A stretch of DNA of 64,000 nt from positions 62,001 to 126,000 of the forward strand of contig NZ_CDPP01000003.1 in assembly GCF_000829905.1 (NCBI RefSeq), given 5' to 3'. Below, piece after piece: positions 41,556 through 49,890 of this stretch (position 1 is the stretch's first letter; every line of letters starts with the position of its first letter). Both the position numbers and the translations under genes were made by a program. This stretch comes from Beduini massiliensis. GTDB taxonomy: Bacteria > Bacillota_I > Bacilli_A > Erysipelotrichales > Coprobacillaceae. A model generated the notes under the pieces. It had not been told where the DNA came from and ran no database searches. It saw only the letters and a list, made by a program, of their open reading frames with translations.

Positions 41556-42185
41556 TTATTTTATTAATTTTTCTTTTATTTCCAGTAAAAACAGCTTGAT
41601 CGAGTAGTAAAGCTTATCACTTAAAAGAAAAAGACTGAAAAAATACATCGTGATATAAAGATCATCATTTTTTAATCCAAAGTAACTGACGATACCTGCT
41701 GATAAACTGATAAGCAAAAGACAGATCCCAATTTGCTGATGATTCAATGCTTGGTTCGTTATCACTTCTTCTTTCATTTGCCGATCTTCTTGAATTTGTT
41801 CCAACAGTTCATCAAGAATTTCCTGAGGGTCGTCTTCTTGATCCATGTTTGAATTAATCTCTGATGAATCCTGATATTTCAGTAATTCTTCGGTCTGATT
41901 CAAATATAGAAGATTTGTCTGTAAGTCATAGACCTGTCGATTAATTTTCTTTTTCTTTTCATTAAATAACTCAAATTGACGGTCATTAATGAGATGTGTA
42001 ATATCTTCAACTGAAAAATCAAGCTGTCTTAAAAGCAAGATCGTTTTAATTTGAAAGATATCCTGTTCATTATAATCACGATAACCGGATGGCAGACGAG
42101 AGGGGGAAAGAAGTTTTTTATTTTCATAATATTCAAGTGCTTTTTTAGTAATTCCGGTTAATTCCATAACTTGCTTTGCCAACAT
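41556..42185 (-). CDS. MerR-family regulator with C-terminal membrane segments
   Basis: A 209-residue protein. Residues 1-70 form a MerR winged helix-turn-helix (AKQVMELTGITKKALEYYENKKLL, then PSGYRDYNEQDI). A coiled-coil and acidic middle segment follow. The last 60 residues contain two hydrophobic helices (IGICLLLISLSAGIVSYFG and LYITMYFFSLFLLSDKLYY), so the regulator may be held at the membrane. Three consecutive ATG codons start the frame; 42185 is preferred because GAGG (42194-42197) is then 8 bases away. Promoter at 42222-42251. The target genes are unknown; the adjacent MutS-like gene is a candidate. Confidence 0.82.
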   Translation of the reverse strand: MLAKQVMELTGITKKALEYYENKKLLSPSRLPSGYRDYNEQDIFQIKTILLLRQLDFSVEDITHLINDRQFELFNEKKKKINRQVYDLQTNLLYLNQTEELLKYQDSSEINSNMDQEDDPQEILDELLEQIQEDRQMKEEVITNQALNHQQIGICLLLISLSAGIVSYFGLKNDDLYITMYFFSLFLLSDKLYYSIKLFLLEIKEKLIK

Positions 42186-42221
42186 CATCATTACCTCACT
42201 TTTATAGTTCTCTTAAAAGGT

Positions 42222-42251
42222 ATTATAAAGCGACTATAGAAAAACAATCAA
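42222..42251 (-). promoter_or_regulatory. Promoter of the MerR-family gene
   Basis: On the minus strand TTGATT (42251-42246), an 18-bp spacer and TATAAT (42227-42222). Confidence 0.7.
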
Positions 42252-42333
42252 GATAATAAATAAAAAAAGGATACATTAAGGAATAAATAAGAAACATTGA
42301 ACATATAATGATTATTAGCAGAAAGGAGAGTTT

Positions 42334-42597
42334 ATGAAAAAGACCGCGTTGCAAGTGCTTGAAGATTATTTCCAAAAAGCCTTTGAAGACGGGAAGAATG
42401 TGTATGTTGAAATAACTTTGCCTCAATTTACGGAAAGTGAGTTTATTATTAATAAAAATAAAAGTATTTTAGAAAAATTAAACTATTATAAAGAAAACTT
42501 TACCGATGAATTAATCAATAAAACAAATAGTGAAGTCGAAATCATTGCATTTGGTACCATCAATCCTGCAAATATGCCTAAGGGGCTGGAAATATAA
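42334..42597 (+). CDS. Hypothetical small protein (87 aa)
   Basis: An 87-residue soluble protein with a good ribosome site (AGAAAGGAGAG). The sequence is mixed alpha/beta: a helix from KKTALQVLEDYFQKAFEDG, a strand KNVYVEITLPQF, a helix with ILEKLNYYKENFTDELINK and a strand VEIIAFGTI. No family is recognised. It lies alone between a divergent MerR gene and a convergent TIM-barrel gene, with a shared bidirectional terminator. Confidence 0.6.
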   Translation: MKKTALQVLEDYFQKAFEDGKNVYVEITLPQFTESEFIINKNKSILEKLNYYKENFTDELINKTNSEVEIIAFGTINPANMPKGLEI

Positions 42598-42636
42598 AAG
42601 GATCTATTAATCCATTTAATAGATCCTTTATTTTTT
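42597..42636. terminator. Bidirectional terminator between the 87-aa gene and the TIM-barrel gene
   Basis: AAAGGATCTATTAA and TTAATAGATCCTTT form a perfect 14-bp stem with a 5-base loop, with T runs on both sides. It overlaps both stop codons. Confidence 0.88.
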
Positions 42637-43302
42637 GCACTGCATGCGATAATTTTCCATCATTTCTTTAAAAATATCAGCACTGGTTGGCGGTGTATAG
42701 GTGATGGCATTAGCACCTGCCTCAATAACATCCATGATAGTTTCTTCATTAGGACCGCCGGTTGCGATGATTGGGAAATAAGGATCAATCTTTCGCAGTG
42801 CCTGTACGATTTTAACGGTATTTTTTCCGCCGGATACATTAATGATATTGGCCCCGCTGTGAAGCATTCTTTCTTCTAAATTTTCATCTAATGAAACGAT
42901 CGTTAAGACAATGGGGATATCGACATGTCCTTGCAATTCCTGAACAAATTCGGTTTTGGTCGGTGCATTTAAAACAACAGCCAAGGCACCATGCAGTTCG
43001 GCATCCAATGCAATTTCTTTAACACGTGGTCCGGCTGTAGTTCCCCCGCCAACGCCTACTAAAACAGGTCCTTGTGCTACATCAATAATCGCGTTGGTAA
43101 TTTGTAAAGTCGGAGTAAAAGGGTATACCGCAATGATAGCATCTGCATCACAATTTGAAATAAGAGCGACATCAGTTGAAAATAATAACGATTTAATACG
43201 TTTTCCATTAATCAAAATACCAGTTGCTTTACGTATACAGGGAGGAACTGCGACTAAATGAGTTCTTAAAGATGAAACGATTTTAGGCATTTCTTTATTC
43301 AT
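42628..43302 (-). CDS. TIM-barrel protein of unknown activity (conserved Clostridia-type)
   Basis: A 224-residue protein with repeating beta-alpha units of a TIM barrel, for example VALISNCDADAIIAVYPF, VLVGVGGGTTAGPRV, VVLNAPTKTEF, IPIVLTIVSLDE, IINVSGGKNTVKI and the phosphate-binding FPIIATGGPNEETI. The glycine-rich loops late in the chain suggest binding of a phosphorylated ligand, as in ThiG- or NanE-like barrels, but no specific activity is known. Similar proteins occur widely in Firmicutes and are often labelled simply hydrolase. RBS AAGGAGGT lies before ATG 43302; the upstream in-frame codons would overlap it. Confidence 0.75.
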   Translation of the reverse strand: MNKEMPKIVSSLRTHLVAVPPCIRKATGILINGKRIKSLLFSTDVALISNCDADAIIAVYPFTPTLQITNAIIDVAQGPVLVGVGGGTTAGPRVKEIALDAELHGALAVVLNAPTKTEFVQELQGHVDIPIVLTIVSLDENLEERMLHSGANIINVSGGKNTVKIVQALRKIDPYFPIIATGGPNEETIMDVIEAGANAITYTPPTSADIFKEMMENYRMQCKK

Positions 43303-43360
43303 AAACTTACCTCCTTTTCTATATTCTAGCATATCTGTATGAAAATCGAATGAACAAAAT

Positions 43361-43385
43361 AAAAAAACTACCTAGAAATAGGTAG
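43361..43385 (-). terminator. Terminator of the 56-aa gene
   Basis: On the minus strand CTACCTA-TTTC-TAGGTAG followed by TTTTTTT, directly downstream of the 56-aa ORF and upstream of the TIM-barrel gene. Confidence 0.85.
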
Positions 43386-43387
43386 CA

Positions 43388-43558
43388 TTACAGAAAATCG
43401 TTGCCGTTAGGATAAGTGATCTCATGATGATGATCCCATTCGTTATATAATTCTGCTAACTTATCATCCGGCATTCTCTCTATCTCAGAACGATTTTCAA
43501 AAAAATCGTTACTTAGTTCATTGATCAGTGTATTTCGATCTATTTTCTTTTCTAACAT
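43388..43558 (-). CDS. Hypothetical small acidic protein (56 aa)
   Basis: A 56-codon ORF with ribosome site GAGGTGG about 6 bases before the ATG, and a strong terminator directly after it. The product (starting MLEKKIDRNTLINELS, with MPDDKLAELYNEWDHHH near the middle) is soluble, helical and acidic, with a run of three histidines. No family is recognised. The RBS-terminator frame makes it a likely gene, though too short for most automatic callers. Confidence 0.62.
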   Translation of the reverse strand: MLEKKIDRNTLINELSNDFFENRSEIERMPDDKLAELYNEWDHHHEITYPNGNDFL

Positions 43559-43767
43559 GTTTTCCACCTCAGGTTTATTATGTAACTAAAATGGAAATTC
43601 ATTCTTGAAAGTATATTATTTATATTGTTTAGTATACTGATTAAAAATGAAAAAAACGTTATTTTATCGCTAAAATTAGTAATTAAAAGATGAAATTCGC
43701 AATCTATGTGCGTTAATTTGACAAATTTCTCCATATTCGTCTGATAAATTGACATGGGGTGAATCAT

Positions 43768-43938
43768 ATGGAAAGAAAATGTCATTGCGGCAAAATTATT
43801 AAAAGCATTAATTGCCATGAAAATAAGAAAGCTGGTTTTAAAGCCTATCACTATTTTTGTGCTCACTGCCAGTCGAACTTTACGGTGCTTGTTTATGATA
43901 ATCATCAAGTCAAAGTATTTAAAGGTTTTATTGGCTGA
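43768..43938 (+). CDS. Small zinc-ribbon-like protein (56 aa)
   Basis: A 56-codon ORF with ribosome site GGGGTG 6 bases before its ATG and a TTGACA at 43718-43723. The product starts MERKCHCGKIIKSINCHENK. Cys5-x-Cys7 and Cys31-xx-Cys34 (CAHC), with another Cys-His pair at 16-17, are arranged like a small zinc ribbon. The end (TVLVYDNHQVKVFKG) looks like two beta strands. It could bind zinc and nucleic acid; this is inferred from the cysteine spacing alone. A 130-codon ORF on the opposite strand has no supporting ribosome site. Confidence 0.58.
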   Translation: MERKCHCGKIIKSINCHENKKAGFKAYHYFCAHCQSNFTVLVYDNHQVKVFKGFIG

Positions 43939-43968
43939 ATTCATACGATTTAAGGGGAATTGATTTAT

Positions 43969-44000
43969 AAAAAAAGAAAACGTCCGGGGGGGACGTTTTC
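43969..44000 (-). terminator. Strong minus-strand terminator with C-rich loop
   Basis: GAAAACGTCC and GGACGTTTTC form a perfect 10-bp stem with a 5-base C loop on the minus strand, followed by TTTTTTT. It ends the candidate small RNA below. Confidence 0.88.
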
Positions 44001-44067
44001 AGTCTCTATTATATTCACGTAAGGGTGATAATAGGGGGTATGTGTAAGTGAATGCGCTTCACTTAAC
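43971..44067 (-). ncRNA. Candidate C-rich small RNA (about 97 nt)
   Basis: A predicted minus-strand transcript bounded by a strong promoter (44074-44101) and a strong terminator, with no ORF or ribosome site. The 5' end can fold as TAAGTGAA/TTCACTTA with a 5-base loop. A mostly unpaired middle contains two C-rich runs, CATACCCCCTATTATCACCC. The terminator loop is also all C. This architecture, a 5' hairpin, single-stranded C-rich stretches and a terminator, is typical of Firmicutes regulatory RNAs that pair with Shine-Dalgarno sequences. Targets are unknown. It lies between the zinc-ribbon gene and the pseudouridine synthase gene. Confidence 0.6.
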
Positions 44068-44073
44068 GATTAC

Positions 44074-44101
44074 ATTATAGCATATCCGATAAAAATGTAA
44101 A
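44074..44101 (-). promoter_or_regulatory. Promoter of the candidate small RNA
   Basis: On the minus strand TTTACA (44101-44096), a 16-bp spacer ending in the extended TGC, then TATAAT (44079-44074). A start at G44067 is expected. Confidence 0.72.
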
Positions 44102-44213
44102 GGGTTTCAAAATAAAAAGTAGATTTTATTCAAATACCATTTATTTACAATTTCGACTAAATTAGTAGGTTTATTCTTAGATAGAAGTATGCTATACTTG
44201 GGCTGGTGATAAA

Positions 44214-45185
44214 ATGAAAAAAGTAATAATCGACATGAATAATGCGAATCAAAGAATAGATAAATTTTTAGTGAAATATTTGCCATTGGCACCTAAAAGT
44301 TTTATTTATAAGATGATTCGTAAAAAAGATGTGAAAGTGAATGGCAGTAAGGTTAACGAGAACTATATATTACAGTTAAAAGATGAAGTCAGTCTTTTTT
44401 TATATGATGATTTGTTTATGCAGTTTGCCGGAAAGAAAGAAATCCATGATCTTAAACAAACCTTTAAAGTATTGTATGAAGATGATCAGATTTTAGTGGT
44501 TAATAAGCCATCGGGATTATTGGTTCATGAGGACCAAAATGAAGAAGTACATACGTTGAGCAATGAAGTGTTGAGCTATTTAAAACGGAAGGGAGAATAT
44601 CTTGACAGTGTTGAAAACACCTTTACGCCCGGACCGGTTCACCGTTTAGATCGCAATACCAGCGGAATCGTGATTTTTGGCAAGACTCTGCCGGCATTGC
44701 AAAGCTTAAACGAGATGATGAAGCAGCGTCATTGTATCGATAAAAAGTATTTAACGATCGTTGCGGGAAGAATAGAGAGCGACAGGGAACTGATTGATTA
44801 CGTAAAAAAGAATGAAGCATTAGGGAGAATGTATTTGGTATCACCAAAAGATCCGGATGGGCTGAAGATGCATACACTGATTCATCCGCTGAAGTATAAT
44901 GCAGCGTATACATTATTAGAAGTTAAAATTGTCACCGGCAGAACCCATCAGATCCGCATTCACTTAGCGAGCATTGATCATCCGGTGATCGGAGATAGTA
45001 AATACGGGAATTATGAGTTGAATAAACAGATTAAAAAGCAATATCGTTTGTCACATCAATTCCTGCATGCCTATCAGATTACCTTTACCAAACCCCTAGG
45101 CAAGTTAGCTTATTTAAAAGATAAGACAATCACTTGTCCGCTGCCTTTAAAGTTAGAGAATATCAAACGGGAAATCTTTAATTAG
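44214..45185 (+). CDS. RluA-family pseudouridine synthase
   Basis: A 323-residue enzyme that converts uridine to pseudouridine in rRNA or tRNA. An S4-like RNA-binding domain (QRIDKFLVKYLPLAPKSFIYKMIRKKDVKVNG in pattern) occupies about residues 12-60. The catalytic domain has the Asp-containing motif VHRLDRNTSGIV and later TGRTHQIRIHLA and GDSKYG. Within the family, RluC- and RluD-type enzymes share this S4-catalytic layout, so the target base cannot be fixed. The ATG overlaps a GTGATAAA ribosome region. It is upstream of the ROK glucokinase gene, probably as a separate unit. Confidence 0.92.
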   Translation: MKKVIIDMNNANQRIDKFLVKYLPLAPKSFIYKMIRKKDVKVNGSKVNENYILQLKDEVSLFLYDDLFMQFAGKKEIHDLKQTFKVLYEDDQILVVNKPSGLLVHEDQNEEVHTLSNEVLSYLKRKGEYLDSVENTFTPGPVHRLDRNTSGIVIFGKTLPALQSLNEMMKQRHCIDKKYLTIVAGRIESDRELIDYVKKNEALGRMYLVSPKDPDGLKMHTLIHPLKYNAAYTLLEVKIVTGRTHQIRIHLASIDHPVIGDSKYGNYELNKQIKKQYRLSHQFLHAYQITFTKPLGKLAYLKDKTITCPLPLKLENIKREIFN

Positions 45186-45244
45186 GGTATTCATTAACCT
45201 TAAATTATTGTATAATAAAAACAGAACGTTAAGGAGGAAAAAAG

Positions 45245-46165
45245 ATGAGATATTTTATCGGAGTAGATTTAGGAGGAACTAACGTACGTTCATTATTGGT
45301 AGATGAAAAAGGGACAATCATTGCCGAAGTCAAAGACGTTACGGAAAGTGAAAAAGGACCGGACTATGTTACTCAGAAAATCATTAAGCAGATTGAATCA
45401 ATCGATTATTCAGGAATCGGTGGATTCGAGCATGTAGATGGAATCGGGATTGGCGTACCGGGACCCGTAGATACAGTCAATAAGTACATGGTCATGGCAA
45501 CAAATTTGCATGATTTTGCCAAATATCCGATCTGTGATAAGTTAGAAGCTTATTTTTCAAAACCGACTTTTATTGATAATGATGCAAATGTTGCAGGTTT
45601 GGCTGAAGCTATCGTTGGCGCAGGACGCTTAAAAGCAACAGTATTTTACATCACTATTTCGACGGGAATTGGCGGAGCATTTATCGTTGATGGTAAATTA
45701 GTGTCAGGAAATCGCGGGCATGCCGGAGAAATCGGAAACATCATTGTGAAATCAAATGGTGAAAAGATCAATCATTTGAATGCGGGAGCGGTTGAAAACG
45801 AAGCAAGCGGAACCGCGATTGTGCGTAAAGCACGCAAGATTTTCGGAGAAGAAGCAATCAAACATGCGGGAAATGTATTTGAATTAGCTGCTAGTGGGAA
45901 TAAAGATGCGATCGCAATTAAAGAAGATTTCTTGGATTGTATTACAACAATGATGGCAAATATTGCCCATACCGTAGATCCTCATTGCTTTGTTATCGGT
46001 GGCGGAGTCATGAAATCAAAAGATTATTTTATCGACGAGTTAAATGAAATGTTTAACAGTAAGATTCATGAAGGAATGCGTGGCTATACACCAATCTACA
46101 GTGTAGAAATCGATGACTGCGGGGCAATCGGAGCGGCAATGCTGCCAATGTCACAATTACAATAA
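45245..46165 (+). CDS. ROK family glucokinase-like protein
   Basis: A 306-residue ROK protein, probably a cytoplasmic glucokinase that phosphorylates glucose to glucose-6-phosphate. Motifs are DLGGTNVRSLLVD, GIGVPGPVD, FIDNDANVAGLAEA, ISTGIGGAF and GHAGEIGN. As in the other ROK protein of this window, the zinc CxCGxxGC motif is missing; the region reads IIVKSNGEKINHLN with no cysteines. RBS AAGGAGG is just before ATG 45245. It is a single gene ended by a hairpin. A fructokinase or other hexokinase activity is possible. Confidence 0.88.
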   Translation: MRYFIGVDLGGTNVRSLLVDEKGTIIAEVKDVTESEKGPDYVTQKIIKQIESIDYSGIGGFEHVDGIGIGVPGPVDTVNKYMVMATNLHDFAKYPICDKLEAYFSKPTFIDNDANVAGLAEAIVGAGRLKATVFYITISTGIGGAFIVDGKLVSGNRGHAGEIGNIIVKSNGEKINHLNAGAVENEASGTAIVRKARKIFGEEAIKHAGNVFELAASGNKDAIAIKEDFLDCITTMMANIAHTVDPHCFVIGGGVMKSKDYFIDELNEMFNSKIHEGMRGYTPIYSVEIDDCGAIGAAMLPMSQLQ

Positions 46166-46185
46166 AGGACGGGAGTCCTTTTTTT
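46164..46185 (+). terminator. Terminator after the glucokinase-like gene
   Basis: AAGGAC-GGGA-GTCCTT followed by TTTTT, overlapping the stop codon. Confidence 0.82.
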
Positions 46186-46272
46186 AGTGATTTGTCTTAA
46201 ATTGAGGTATAATAGATTAAGAGTTGCAAAAAAGAAGAAATATGGTAAACTGCTTTAATGAGGAGGGATAGG

Positions 46273-47406
46273 ATGAAAGAAAGAGTAATTGTAGGATTAA
46301 GCGGTGGTGTTGATTCAGCGGTCAGTGCTTATCTATTAAAAAAACAAGGTTATGAAGTGATTGGTGTTTTCATGAAAAACTGGGACAGTCAGTTGAATAA
46401 TGATGTGTTGGGAAACCCGGATAATGATGCTCCTTATTGTCCGCAGGAAGAAGATTTTAAAGATGCTAAAAAAGTAGCAGATACTTTAGGAATCGAGATT
46501 CATCGTGTCGATTTTATCAAAGAATACTGGGATCATGTTTTTACCTATTTCATTGATGAATATAAAAAAGGAAGAACGCCGAATCCGGATATCTTATGTA
46601 ATAAGCATATCAAGTTTAAAGCTTTTTTAGACTATGCCAAAACACTGGGAGCGGATTATATTGCGACCGGACATTATGCACGTGTGGAACATCATCAAGA
46701 TGGAGAATCCATCATGCTTAAAGGGTTAGACCATAATAAAGATCAGACTTACTTTCTTTGTCAGCTATCTCAAGAACAATTAAAAACGACTTTATTTCCA
46801 TTAGGAGAACTAGAAAAGCCGGAGGTTAGAAGAATTGCCCATGAAATCAATTTGCCGGTTGCGGATAAAAAAGACAGTACAGGTATTTGTTTCATTGGAG
46901 AACGTGATTTTCGTGAGTTTTTGAAAAATTATATTCCGGCAAAAGACGGGCAGATGGTCGATATCGAAACCGGTAAGACAGTAGGTACCCATCAGGGAAT
47001 TATGTATTATACCATCGGTCAAAGAAAAGGACTGAACATTGGCGGACCGGGAGAAGCTTGGTTTGTTGTGGGAAAAAATTATGATAAGAATGTCTTGTAT
47101 GTTTGTCAATCGGATCAGAATAAATGGCTGCTGTCAACAGGGGCATTAATTCATGATGTCAATTGGATTTCCAATACAAAACCTAGCGGTAAATTAGAAT
47201 GTCAAGCAAAATTCCGTTATCGTCAGCCGGATAATCCTGTCGTTATCGAATTTATTGACGATACAACATTACAGGCAGAATTTTTAAAACCGGTTAAAGC
47301 AGTGACTCCGGGTCAGGCAGCAGTTTTTTATTTAGGTGATGTGTGTTTAGGTGGCGGAACGATTGACAAAGTATATAAAGACGGTAAGGAACTGACATAT
47401 TTATAA
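46273..47406 (+). CDS. mnmA: tRNA-specific 2-thiouridylase MnmA
   Basis: MnmA makes 2-thiouridine at the wobble base of Lys, Glu and Gln tRNAs. The 377-residue protein starts with the PP-loop motif VIVGLSGGVDSAVSAYLLK. GHYARVEHH and the catalytic Cys region DSTGICFIGERDFREFLKNYI follow; the first Cys is in NPDILCNKHIKF. The β-barrel end contains GQAAVFYLGDVCLGGGTI. ATG 46273 lies after AGGAGGG. The stop overlaps the recD2 ATG by one base (TAATG), so mnmA and recD2 are co-transcribed and probably coupled. Confidence 0.96.
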   Translation: MKERVIVGLSGGVDSAVSAYLLKKQGYEVIGVFMKNWDSQLNNDVLGNPDNDAPYCPQEEDFKDAKKVADTLGIEIHRVDFIKEYWDHVFTYFIDEYKKGRTPNPDILCNKHIKFKAFLDYAKTLGADYIATGHYARVEHHQDGESIMLKGLDHNKDQTYFLCQLSQEQLKTTLFPLGELEKPEVRRIAHEINLPVADKKDSTGICFIGERDFREFLKNYIPAKDGQMVDIETGKTVGTHQGIMYYTIGQRKGLNIGGPGEAWFVVGKNYDKNVLYVCQSDQNKWLLSTGALIHDVNWISNTKPSGKLECQAKFRYRQPDNPVVIEFIDDTTLQAEFLKPVKAVTPGQAAVFYLGDVCLGGGTIDKVYKDGKELTYL

Positions 47407-49604
47407 TGGATCAATATGTTGGAACGATTGTTCAGGTACGTTTTTATAATGACCAATCTCGCTTCATCGTGGCAGTGATTGATGATGATGATTTGGAAAA
47501 GCCATTGTTGATTACAGGGCTAATGAATGAACCGAAGGAAAATCAGCGTTATCGATTTTATGGTGAATTTGTTGTTCATCCTAAATATGGCAAACAGTTC
47601 AAATTCAGTCATTATGAAGAAGTATTGGCGAATGATTATGAAGAAATCATTCGCTATTTATCTAGTCCGCTGTTCAAAGGAATCGGCAAGATTCAAGCTA
47701 CCTATATTGTGGATGCCTTAGGCGAAAATGCGTTGGAAATGATTAAGGAAGACAGTGATGTCCTCAATAATATAAAAGGAATGACCTTGTCTAAAAAACA
47801 AACGATTTGTGAAATATTAAATACACAAAGCTATGATAGTGAAGTCATGCAGTTTCTAATGAGTCATGGTATCAGCATGGCTATGATTGATAAAGTATTA
47901 GTGACTTATAAAGAGGAAGCGATGAAGATCATCAATGAATACCCTTATCAGTTAATAGAAGACATTGAGGGGATTCAGTTTAAATCAGTCGATCAGTTAG
48001 CTTTGTCAATCGGAGTGGAACGCCAAGATGAAAGAAGAATCAAGGCATTGGTATATCATTTAATCAAAGATTTGTGTTATCAAAGTGGCAATACTTATAT
48101 CGATGAGGGGAGTTTGCTGAATCGACTGCAAAAATTTGATTATACGATTGAACTGGAGGCTTTTCAGCAGGCAATAGCGGAAATGATTGAAGAAAACAAG
48201 TTGTATCGTCATGGTGAAAAGCTATTAGTGGATCTGTATGAAGAAGCAGAAAAAAGCATTGCAGATCATCTTTTGACTTTTATGGGTATGGAAGCACATG
48301 GCTTTGAACAGACTAAAATCGATGAGCAGATTCATGCGATTGAAGAAAGAGATCATATCGTTTTTGATGAGTCTCAAAGAGAAGCAATGGCTCTATTTTT
48401 GGAGTCACCGCTGATGATTCTTACCGGTGGACCGGGGACCGGAAAAACAACAATCGTCAAAGCAGCGATCGATGTTTTTTCAAGAATGAATCGGGATTGT
48501 CCGATTTCATTAGTAGCCCCTACTGGCAGGGCGGCTAAACGCTTAAGTGAATTGACAGGATTAGAATCACAAACGATTCACCGCTTATTAAAATGGGATA
48601 TCCAAAAAAATGAATTTATGCATGATGCACAGCATCCGTTGGAAACCTCTCTTCTTATTATTGACGAGTTTTCTATGGTCGATACGGTACTCTTTGCCAG
48701 ATTATTGGAAGCTTGCAGCAAGGTTGAAAAAATTTTAATAATCGGTGATCATGAACAACTTCCTTCTGTTTCACCGGGGAACGTACTTCGTGATCTGCTG
48801 CTGATTGAATCGATTCCGACTATAAGACTCAATAAGATTTATCGGCAAAAAGAATCTTCCGGAATTGTCAAGATGGCCCATGAAATTCGCAATGATGAAA
48901 TGCAGTCTTTTGACTTATTTGATGATTATAAAGACATTCATTTTATGGATTGTGCGAATACGCAGGTACTTGGCTTTACTAAAAAAATTGTTGAAAAAGC
49001 TTTATCTGAAGGCTACAGCAACAGTGAAATCCAAGTATTGGCACCGATGTATCAGGGAATTGCGGGAATTGATGCTTTAAATGAAATGCTTCAAGATGTT
49101 ATGAATCCCAAAAGTGAGTTTCATCAGGAGATTCGCGTAGGTCAGCGTGTTTTTAGAGAAGGCGATAAAATTTTACAGTTAAAAAACAGGGTCGATGATA
49201 ATGTTTTTAACGGGGATATCGGGACGCTGGTGGAAATACGCTTTAAAGATAATGTAGAAACCCTAAGTGATACGATCGTTGTTGATTTTGATGGGATTTT
49301 TGTGGAATATCCGGCAAATGATTTTAATTCGATTACATTGGCTTATTGTATGAGTATCCATAAGGCACAGGGAAGTGAATTTAAAATCGTTATTTTGCCA
49401 ATCTTAAATGACTATTATGTAATGCTTCAAAAAAAATTACTTTATACCGGTATAACCCGAGCTAAGCAGTCTTTATTCCTGTTAGGACAAAGACAGGCAT
49501 TTGTACGTGGCATCACGACTCAAAAAACAAAAGAGCGATGCACGTACTTAAAAGAAAGATTTAATGAAGAAAAAGGAATGTCACCGTATGATTTCATGGA
49601 TTAG
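47406..49604 (+). CDS. recD2: RecD2-type ATP-dependent DNA helicase
   Basis: RecD2 is a stand-alone superfamily 1B helicase moving 5'-3' and helping DNA repair and fork maintenance in bacteria without RecBCD. The 732-residue protein has an N-terminal OB-like and helix-hairpin-helix region (GIGKIQATYIVDALG). The helicase core has Walker A TGGPGTGKTTIVKA near residues 340-350, APTGRAAKRLSE, Walker B LLIIDEFSMVD, GDHEQLPSVSPGNVLRDLL, and the late YCMSIHKAQGSEF and YTGITRAKQ motifs. ATG 47406 overlaps the mnmA stop. The mnmA-recD2 pairing is common in Firmicutes. Confidence 0.95.
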   Translation: MDQYVGTIVQVRFYNDQSRFIVAVIDDDDLEKPLLITGLMNEPKENQRYRFYGEFVVHPKYGKQFKFSHYEEVLANDYEEIIRYLSSPLFKGIGKIQATYIVDALGENALEMIKEDSDVLNNIKGMTLSKKQTICEILNTQSYDSEVMQFLMSHGISMAMIDKVLVTYKEEAMKIINEYPYQLIEDIEGIQFKSVDQLALSIGVERQDERRIKALVYHLIKDLCYQSGNTYIDEGSLLNRLQKFDYTIELEAFQQAIAEMIEENKLYRHGEKLLVDLYEEAEKSIADHLLTFMGMEAHGFEQTKIDEQIHAIEERDHIVFDESQREAMALFLESPLMILTGGPGTGKTTIVKAAIDVFSRMNRDCPISLVAPTGRAAKRLSELTGLESQTIHRLLKWDIQKNEFMHDAQHPLETSLLIIDEFSMVDTVLFARLLEACSKVEKILIIGDHEQLPSVSPGNVLRDLLLIESIPTIRLNKIYRQKESSGIVKMAHEIRNDEMQSFDLFDDYKDIHFMDCANTQVLGFTKKIVEKALSEGYSNSEIQVLAPMYQGIAGIDALNEMLQDVMNPKSEFHQEIRVGQRVFREGDKILQLKNRVDDNVFNGDIGTLVEIRFKDNVETLSDTIVVDFDGIFVEYPANDFNSITLAYCMSIHKAQGSEFKIVILPILNDYYVMLQKKLLYTGITRAKQSLFLLGQRQAFVRGITTQKTKERCTYLKERFNEEKGMSPYDFMD

Positions 49605-49630
49605 TGCCACAATAATTTAGAGGTGATTGT

Positions 49631-49768
49631 ATGTCTAAAGTCGCAGCCGTTGCGTGTGGTATGGCGCTTGCAGCCGGTTTATATGCATTGATGATGGATC
49701 CTAAAGAGAAGAAAGCCATGATGGATAAAGCCGAAAAACTATATGAAGATATGGTTGACGCCATGTAA
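49631..49768 (+). CDS. Small membrane-associated protein (45 aa)
   Basis: A 45-codon ORF with ribosome site GAGGTGA 6 bases before its ATG. The product starts MSKVAAVACGMALAAGLYAL, a short hydrophobic segment, followed by a charged helix rich in Lys, Glu, Met and Asp (MMDPKEKKAMMDKAEKLY). This anchor-plus-charged-helix form resembles a miniature YtxH-like protein. It follows recD2 by 26 bp and is closed by a terminator that overlaps its stop codon, so it is probably expressed with the mnmA-recD2 operon. Function is unknown. Confidence 0.62.
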   Translation: MSKVAAVACGMALAAGLYALMMDPKEKKAMMDKAEKLYEDMVDAM

Positions 49769-49793
49769 AAACAAGAGCTCGCTCTTGTTTTTT
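49767..49793 (+). terminator. Terminator of the mnmA-recD2 operon
   Basis: AACAAGAGC-TC-GCTCTTGTT with a following T run, overlapping the stop of the 45-aa ORF. Confidence 0.85.
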
Positions 49794-49890
49794 GGTACAG
49801 GAAATAAAATCAAAAAAGTGACTATTTGACATTTCATTATAGATATCATATAATTTAAGCAATTATATTATTAAAGGAGATGGATTTAAT

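Noticed and set aside
43552-43944. 130-codon ORF on the minus strand opposite the zinc-ribbon gene
   Set aside because: It has no ribosome site, is composed of unrelated hydrophobic stretches, and overlaps two better-supported small genes and their signals.
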